A stretch of 64,000 nucleotides of DNA from Ectobius pallidus. Taxonomy: Eukaryota; Arthropoda; Insecta; Blattodea; Ectobiidae. The stretch covers positions 32,598,566-32,662,565 of the forward strand of contig CAXKWD010000011.1 in assembly GCA_964059195.1 (NCBI GenBank), given 5' to 3'. The position numbers and the translations under genes are program-made. The notes beneath the pieces were generated by a model that had not been told where the DNA came from, did not search any database, and saw only the letters and a program-made list of their open reading frames with translations. Positions 58,496 to 64,000 of this stretch are shown one piece after another (positions within the stretch are counted from its first letter, which is position 1; the number at the start of each line of letters is the position of its first letter).

Positions 58496-58804
58496 GGGAT
58501 ACGCCGTAGCGTAGTGGTTGAGGCGCTGCGCTACAAACCGGGCTTATAACTACGATCCCCGATGAGGTCGTTGGAATTTTTCAATTGGCCTAATCCTTCT
58601 GGTGGCAATATGGCCCTGGGGTCGACTCAGCCTCTAACAGAAATGAGTACCAGGAGCAATCCTGGGGGTAAAGGTGGCCGGTGCTTAAGGCTGACAACCT
58701 TACCACCTTCACGTACCGAATGTCTAAAATCTTGGAGCCTCAACCTCCTGGAACCCTCTGGGCCTCCATGGCCTGTATAGTGAATACTTTACTTTAATTT
58801 ACTT
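58496..58804 (+). repeat. Full-length main-family SINE
   Basis: Starts GGGATACGCCGTAGCGTAGT (A-box region GTAGCGTAGTGGTTGAGGC), with an eroded B box (ACTACGATCCCCG). The body reads GACTCAGCCTCTAACAGAAA, AAGGCTGACAACCTTACCAC, CCTCCATGGCC, then a TTTACTTTAATTTACTT tail. Target duplications ACATTAAGAAAAATT (58481-58495) and ACATTAAGAAAATT (58805-58818) differ by one A. It is the reference copy for 5392, 19458, 30970 and 1331. Confidence 0.95.
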
Positions 58805-58935
58805 ACATTAAGAAAATTACATGTTTAGTGATTTTCTCGATAACGGGTGTAACGATTTTGTTTAAATTCTGTACAAGAGATACTTAAAATGAGAGCTAAC
58901 TTTTACATGAAACACTTTTTCGCAAAAATTCTCTG

Positions 58936-58968
58936 AAAGGTTAGGGGGGGCCTCTGAATACGCCCCTG
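58936..58968 (-). mobile_element. Solo end of a hAT MITE
   Basis: GGGGCCTCTGAATACGCCCCTG is the inverted form of the CAGGGGCGTATTxA end of the element at 59079-59671. The other end is not found nearby. Confidence 0.45.
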
Positions 58969-59228
58969 GATCACACCCGATGCTACCTCGATCACCCCTC
59001 TGCCACCTTCAGTCTCATTCCATGCAAAGAATGTTGCATTCTTGTAACTGATGTCAGTGACACAAAGCGCATAGATTACAGGGGCGTATTTAGATACTTA
59101 AGCGCCCCTAGGCAGAGAAAAATATTTTCGCCCCCTTATTTCCACATGAATGTATAAAGAAACCTGCAGTAAGCATTATTGTAACTGAAACAGAAGGCTA
59201 ATAATAATAATAGTAATAATAATAATAA

Positions 59229-59256
59229 CCATAATCATCATCATCATCATCATCAT
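59229..59256. repeat. (TCA)n microsatellite
   Basis: About eight ATC/TCA units directly before the nested MITE. Confidence 0.9.
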
Positions 59257-59433
59257 CAGTGGCGGACGCAGAATTTTTGGGGGGGATTTGGATAGGTAGA
59301 AAGAATACTAAAAAGAATTAATTAACTTACATACATAATTAGTTTATAAAACTGCCCACTTACATTGCATATATAGCCTTTTCTCAAATTTCGTGGGGGA
59401 TATATCCCCACAATCCCCCTGCTTCCGCCACTG
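59257..59433. mobile_element. Nested short hAT MITE, 177 bp
   Basis: Ends CAGTGGCGGACGCAG and, inverted, CAGTGGCGGAAGCAG (14 of 15). Flanks ATCATCAT and ATAATAAT are similar, but in simple sequence. It lies wholly inside 59079-59671. Confidence 0.8.
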
Positions 59434-59679
59434 ATAATAATAACAATAATATATATTCATTAATAAATAAGTAAATAAATAAACAGGTACGTATTGTTGT
59501 CAATGTTATTCATTTCTATTTCATTGTGCGTTACATTCGTACTATTTTGAAGAGTTATAAATAAAATGTTTAATATATTTTTTTAAAAAAAGGTAACAGC
59601 TTAAAAGCCGCCCCTTCAAATCTGCCACCCTAGGCAGCTGCCTAGCCTGCCTAGGCTTAAATACGGCACTGGCATAGAA

Positions 59680-60939
59680 TGATATTTGGCGGGAGTAATA
59701 AGATTCGCCAATTGACAATTTTGGAAGGGGCTGTACCTGTTGCAAATCAAAGCAGAAACTTCTTGTATCTGCTGGACGCTCCCTCATTAATTTGTGGAAG
59801 GTTTTAGAATGAAGTTTGTGTGCTCCCAGATCAGTCAATAGCTGATTCTATTTTGAAGTATCGGTTTCATACTGAATCTGAAATGCCATGCGAGCATAAT
59901 AACTGCAAGCGTCGGTGGCAAGTGACCCGAAGCCAATATTAAATTCCGCGCGGAAAATGTTCTGCAAATACCACTTTTTTACCTTAAGCTGGAGAGAAAC
60001 ATTCGCATTGTGCATTTTGTACGGTTTATTGATGTTTAAATCAGCAGACAAATAAAGCCTTTGATTCTTGCGTTCTACTGTAATGTGACACTCTTCTCCT
60101 TAGTTTCGATATAAAGTCACATACACTTTTCTTCTTGGCAGGAGACACTTTTTCCTATCCCCGCCTCTCCACTCTTTAAGGTAGCTGTACACCTTTAGGT
60201 ATGAAAATTTTATTTTTCAATATTAGGAGTCTCATTTTTTTGTATATGTTATACAGCTACATGTTAAGACATTTTGCAAGAAAAAAAGTTTTGTATTTGT
60301 TTATAATTTGTTTATAAAAATATTTTGTTGTAAATTTTGACTAAAAATTCAAAACATGATTACTCCAAAACTATTTAAGATACAAACACCAATTTTTCAC
60401 TGTTTTGTAGACAAAAGAATTCTTTAGTGCCTGACATTTTGTTTTTTCGATTACTTAAAGAGTTCAAATTGTTATAATGATTAATGTAAATTAGAATATA
60501 TATATATTTTTTTTCAGAATTTTTATTTGAATTATTTTTCATTATTATTTTTTTATAAACAAAATTCTATAATACAACAGAATATTCGTATATCAGAAAT
60601 TACTCAACGTCAAGGACTAGAGAAGATTTCAAGCTTCAAAATGATATCAAAATCACCTTGATATGTTAATTTATAGAAGAATTATGATGTTTGAAAAATT
60701 TAATACCTTCCGATTTACTACTTACGGGAAAGTGAAGTTGAAAGTTGCGATTTGCTAAAAACCTCCTGTATCATATCATTAGAAAAAAAAGGCTGTATCT
60801 CAGGAACTAACAATCAGAAATTAAAAATTGATACATGAAATTAAAGAGAAAAGAATTGTCTAACCATCTACGCTATTTTTAAAAAATGCCATTTTTCATC
60901 ATTTTTCAGATTTGTATATGAAAAGATGGAATTCACTGG
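59680..60939. other. Unassigned AT-rich sequence
   Basis: No supported gene. TTTAAGGTAGCTGTACACCT near 60176 looks like a possible element end but no partner was found. Confidence 0.35.
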
Positions 60940-61340
60940 GAACGAGGTCCGGGCTGTAGGGGGGATGTTGAAACATTTCCTAGCCGAACTTTTGGAGGAG
61001 ACTTGCAGGGAGGTGTTGAAGTCTCCACCCTACAGCTCGAACCGCGCACCCAGAGATTTTCATCTTTTCCTACCCCTCAAGAAATGACAGAGAATGATAG
61101 AGATTGACAGAGAAACGGAGTAGATTATCACACATTGGTTCAACTAGGCGGCAGACTTCTACGACACAAGTGTTCAAAAGTTGGTCCCACGGTATGATAA
61201 ATGTCTCAATTCCTGTGGTGAATATGTTGAAAAATAGCTGAACACTTGCTATATCTGTTGCAATAAATATTTCCATTACATTTTGTTTTGTTTGTGTAAA
61301 CGGCCCTAGGGAAACTAACTTTATGGTCGCGCCTCGTATT
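60940..61340 (+). pseudogene. mariner-like transposase C-terminal fragment
   Basis: In the plus strand, SPPYSSNRAPRDFHLFLPLK parallels the mariner block PYSPDLAPxDFHLFxxLK. After a stop comes a second readable stretch, ADFYDTSVQKLVPRYDKCLN, another conserved mariner C-terminal block. Stops and changes in the SPDLAP motif show decay. GGTCGCGCCTCGTA near 61323-61336 may be the residual right TIR. Confidence 0.7.
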
Positions 61341-61344
61341 TCTC

Positions 61345-61944
61345 CCTGGTAGTTATACATACATGAACAGAAAACTTCTTCACACAAAAGCGGCATTCAA
61401 CCCACATTGTAAAGAACTGATACAATCGCTCAATTCCAACAATAAAGGCAATGTAGATACCGTTTTAAAATAAAACACACAATGATGTCTACATAGGCCA
61501 GAGAGATATGGTCAGATTACTAGCCAGCGTCAACATATTTTTTTAACGCGGAAATACTGCACATTACGTTTTGTCTGGGATCAATTGTTTACTTACATAA
61601 TTTAGGTAGAAACAGATTATCTGGAATCTTTAGTGTGATTTCTCAAAACTCCATGCCTTAAGGATATATGTTATCTAAGAAGTTTTGTCCTAAATTTCTA
61701 GAATTAAGCTGCGAAGAAAGCATCTTAGTTCAAAGAATAATGAAAAAAATACATCCGTCTTGACAAGTGGGGAAACCACGAAAAGGCCTACATGACGTAA
61801 CTTTTTTCGAACTGTGTAACAAACAAATTGGTAACTAACCCCAAAGAGTCCCCATTTATAGAACAGGTATCCTACCTACCAACGACCAAGTTGCCCGTTT
61901 GACTCGTTTATTAGACATAGAGGTGTGGAACCGAAACATCCCAT
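61345..61944. other. Unassigned sequence
   Basis: No supported gene or bounded repeat. Confidence 0.4.
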
Positions 61945-62255
61945 ATTTACTTACTCAATGCCAAAAGACAATAATTCCTAAGCAAGCTAAAGAAATATTG
62001 TTTATTTTATGGAAGCCGGAGGTTCATTTCAGCGATTACATTATCCCACCATCCTACCCTAATTCTGTGCTAACTCCATCTAACCATCCCTCGCAAATCC
62101 TACCTCCCTTAAATGTATTCTAACACTGTCCCCTCACCTATGGGTCTCCCAGTCAATATTTTTTAGACGTGTCTTTCCTCCCTCATGCGCGCCCATTCCA
62201 TCATCCGTGATTTAATTACCGTTATTACATTGGGTGAAGAGTACAGGTTATGTGA
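61945..62255 (-). pseudogene. Second 3' end of the tetranucleotide-tailed LINE
   Basis: TTTACTTACTCAATGCCAAA and the following 300 bp align in the same orientation with 36735-37080 (for example ATTCTGTGCTAACTCCATCT and GGGTCTCCCAGTCAATA). The coding tail is broken by indels and is 5'-truncated to about 300 bp. The tail is reduced to two TTAC units. Confidence 0.85.
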
Positions 62256-62570
62256 GTAAGTGAAGTTACTGTTTCGAACACTTGGCTCAGTAAATATGCA
62301 ATTTCGCATACATCTCATAGAGGTGGATAAAGTTTAGGCTGCACTGTGGCTATAGAATAAAATCAACCTATGAGATATAGTAAAATATCGGCATTTCTAA
62401 TACCTACAATTCCATGTCCCCATAAATCCGAGTCGAAAATTTTTAATTAACATTAATTAATAAATGAATCATCAGTTTTCCGTGCGCGAGTGCCTTATAC
62501 AAGTCTGAAGAGGATGTGACCTTGCACCTCCGAAATTGGCAATTTTAGGGTATGGACTTATAGTTATGAT

Positions 62571-63159
62571 TAGGGATCGGATGTTTATGACATGTCATAT
62601 TTTTATCATGACCTCCGTTCTCGCCACAAACACAAATTAAACAAAAATTTCACGATTGTTATCCTAATCGGACCGTGGTAATTTTGTGGTCTTGGTCACA
62701 TTTTAGCCATATTTGTAATTTAACGTCATATTTCAGTTATAAATTTGGTAAAGGGGCAGAATTATACAGTGTATGTACTACATGCTGGAGTTGAATTTGA
62801 ACTCTATTTCATTATTTTAATGTTTATGCCAAATTAATAGGTAATTTAAATTTTAAAATTAATGTAATTGTTCATATTTTATGGGCACACGCAAGGACTA
62901 TAAAATAATACGAGTATTTGGAGTTGAAGAAGCGAGCAAACAGGAGAAAATTCTTTAAAAATAGAAGTATATTACAAGTAAAACTGTAAAACACAAAAAT
63001 CTTTAGAAAGTTATTATCCGATTGAATTCATGTGATGTAAGAATTTAGTGTCTTTAAAAGTTTTAATTTATTAGGTCATATTTAGGATTTTTGGGTCATA
63101 TTTAGTCAATTTTAAGGGCATATTTTCCACTTTTTTAAGTCGTAAACATCCGAAATATA
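62571..63159. mobile_element. hAT MITE, 589 bp
   Basis: Left end TAGGGATCGGATGTTTATGA and inverted right end TATATTTCGGATGTTTACGA. Flanks GTTATGAT (62563-62570) and GTTACGAT (63160-63167) match 7 of 8. AGGTCATATTTAG subterminal repeats lie near the right end. Confidence 0.88.
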
Positions 63160-63167
63160 GTTACGAT

Positions 63168-63490
63168 TCTTGTGAAATATGGAGTAAAACAAGCTCTAAT
63201 GCTTCTAGTGAGGTTTTATATATGAACAACAATCTGTTTTGGCCTTGTAATGGATTGTAGTGTGAACTGGGAACTCGAAAATTTCCGAATGAAGTAATGT
63301 TTATTGTGAGATCGTGTTTAATTTAATGTAACGAAATGTGTGTTTGCTTTTCAATACTAATGAAATAAACTCAACAATGTTTAACTAAAATAGTTTCTAT
63401 TTTTTTATTAATTTCGAGACACGCTTAACAATTCCTTTTAATGTAAGGCAATGTATGATTTTCTTATCTAAATTAACTTACGGTAATAAT
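63168..63490. other. Unassigned AT-rich sequence
   Basis: No supported gene. Confidence 0.4.
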
Positions 63491-64000
63491 TAGGGCAAGG
63501 CATTTGATGATCTTGCATCTTTTTTATATGAAGGTTAAGAGATAGCTCGAATATAAATAAATGTGTATAATGAAATAATTGATTAAATAAGGGCTATTTG
63601 TTTTTTTTTTTTTTTTTTTTTTGCTTTATTTTGCATTTTTCGTAATTTTCAAGAAATAGGTCACTTTTTTGCAATTTTTAGGTCATTTTCTGCATTTTTT
63701 GGTCAATTTCGGTGTATTTAGGTATTTCTCGGCATTTTAGGTCTTGTTCCAGTGGAGGTAGAGAGGAGCTTTTCTATGTACGAATAGTTACTTTCAGACG
63801 ATGAAATGAAATTGAAATGAAATGAAATTAGCCTTTGACATCCCTTGAGGGCTAAGGCCTCCTGCTTTTTAGCAGGGATTGCTCTAAAATAGAACTCAGA
63901 CAAACGTTTTTATTTGAGAATATTTGAGTTAATTATAGTTAATTTTTATTCAGGTTTATTGCAACCTTTTCGCTAAGGGTGTCCAAGTAGTATAGATTTA
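63491..64000. mobile_element. hAT MITE with TAGGGCAAGGCA end, cut by window end
   Basis: TAGGGCAAGGCATTTGATGAT and ATATGAAGGTTAAGAGATAG match 57864-58359, and TTCGCTAAGGGTGTCCAAGT at the window end matches 58094-58113. A poly(T) run at 63601-63622 and AGGTCATTTT repeats follow. A 96-bp insertion interrupts it at 63800-63895. Confidence 0.88.
63800..63895. mobile_element. 96-bp nested insertion in the hAT MITE
   Basis: Relative to the inverted copy 44629-45354, sequence containing GCCTTTGACATCCCTTGAGG is extra. It is flanked by TCAGAC on both sides (63794-63799 and 63896-63901). It begins with a degenerate ATGAAATGAAATTGAAATG tract. It looks like a small truncated retroposon; class unknown. 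Confidence 0.65.

Larger units (their letters stand above)
59079..59671. mobile_element. hAT MITE, 593 bp, with a nested MITE
   Basis: Ends CAGGGGCGTATTTA and, inverted, CAGTGCCGTATTTA. CCTAGGCAG blocks lie just inside both ends. Flanks GCATAGAT (two bases before the left end) and GCATAGAA fit an 8-bp duplication. A second element lies inside at 59257-59433. Confidence 0.8.

Noticed and set aside
59200..59228. Possible target site within (AAT)n
   Set aside because: Simple sequence makes any flank match meaningless.
1..64000. CRISPR arrays, bacterial operons, ribosomal RNA
   Set aside because: The tandem repeats lack regular short spacers, no ribosome-binding-site and operon structure exists, and no rRNA-like conserved blocks were seen.

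Overview
This is a eukaryotic, insect-type genomic window: AT-rich, without operons or convincing intact host genes, and filled with decayed transposable elements (TEs), microsatellites and satellite arrays. The SINE consensus seen here (58496-58804 and relatives), the tetranucleotide-tailed LINE at 36712-38277 and the many hAT-type MITEs suggest a cockroach-like (Blattodea) genome. That placement is an inference from remembered repeat motifs, not a database result. Nearly all longer open frames are TE remnants or chance frames.

Layout. 0-9 kb: end of a hAT-type MITE, a 2.5-kb TIR element (1758-4220) holding a LINE fragment and a tandem duplication, a SINE, a 3-copy tandem repeat and a hAT MITE with perfect 8-bp target duplications (7542-8260). 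10-17 kb: a TIR element rich in an internal 12-mer, a pogo-like element nested inside an inverted repeat, and a satellite of about 340-bp units. 17.5-24 kb: a palindrome of Penelope-like (PLE) 5' ends with hammerhead-like motifs, several SINEs and a LINE RNase H fragment. 24.2-27.2 kb: a 3-kb PLE palindrome with two outward-facing GIY-YIG endonuclease remnants. 27.3-29.05 kb: a TIR-bounded unit encoding a 331-residue open frame of an unassigned, arthropod-type, probably DDE-like protein family; this is the best candidate for an undescribed system. 29-35.6 kb: SINEs, a Jockey/CR1-like LINE fragment and a mariner foldback. 35.7-39.7 kb: a hAT derivative with perfect 8-bp target duplications that holds a foldback MITE, a LINE with a 15-bp target duplication and a PLE fragment. 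39.7-48.7 kb: more hAT-type elements, two large degenerate satellites and a CpG-rich island. 49-64 kb: pogo-like, hAT, TTAA-type and mariner elements, a palindromic TIR element, SINEs, a second LINE 3' end and a hAT MITE cut by the window end.

How the parts work together. These are parasites and their remains: LINE-type machinery presumably mobilised the SINEs, and hAT, Tc1/mariner and TTAA-type transposases mobilised the MITEs. Several palindromes share one topology, with the 3' or terminal sequence facing outward from a central junction. Nesting and empty sites give a relative insertion order at several loci.
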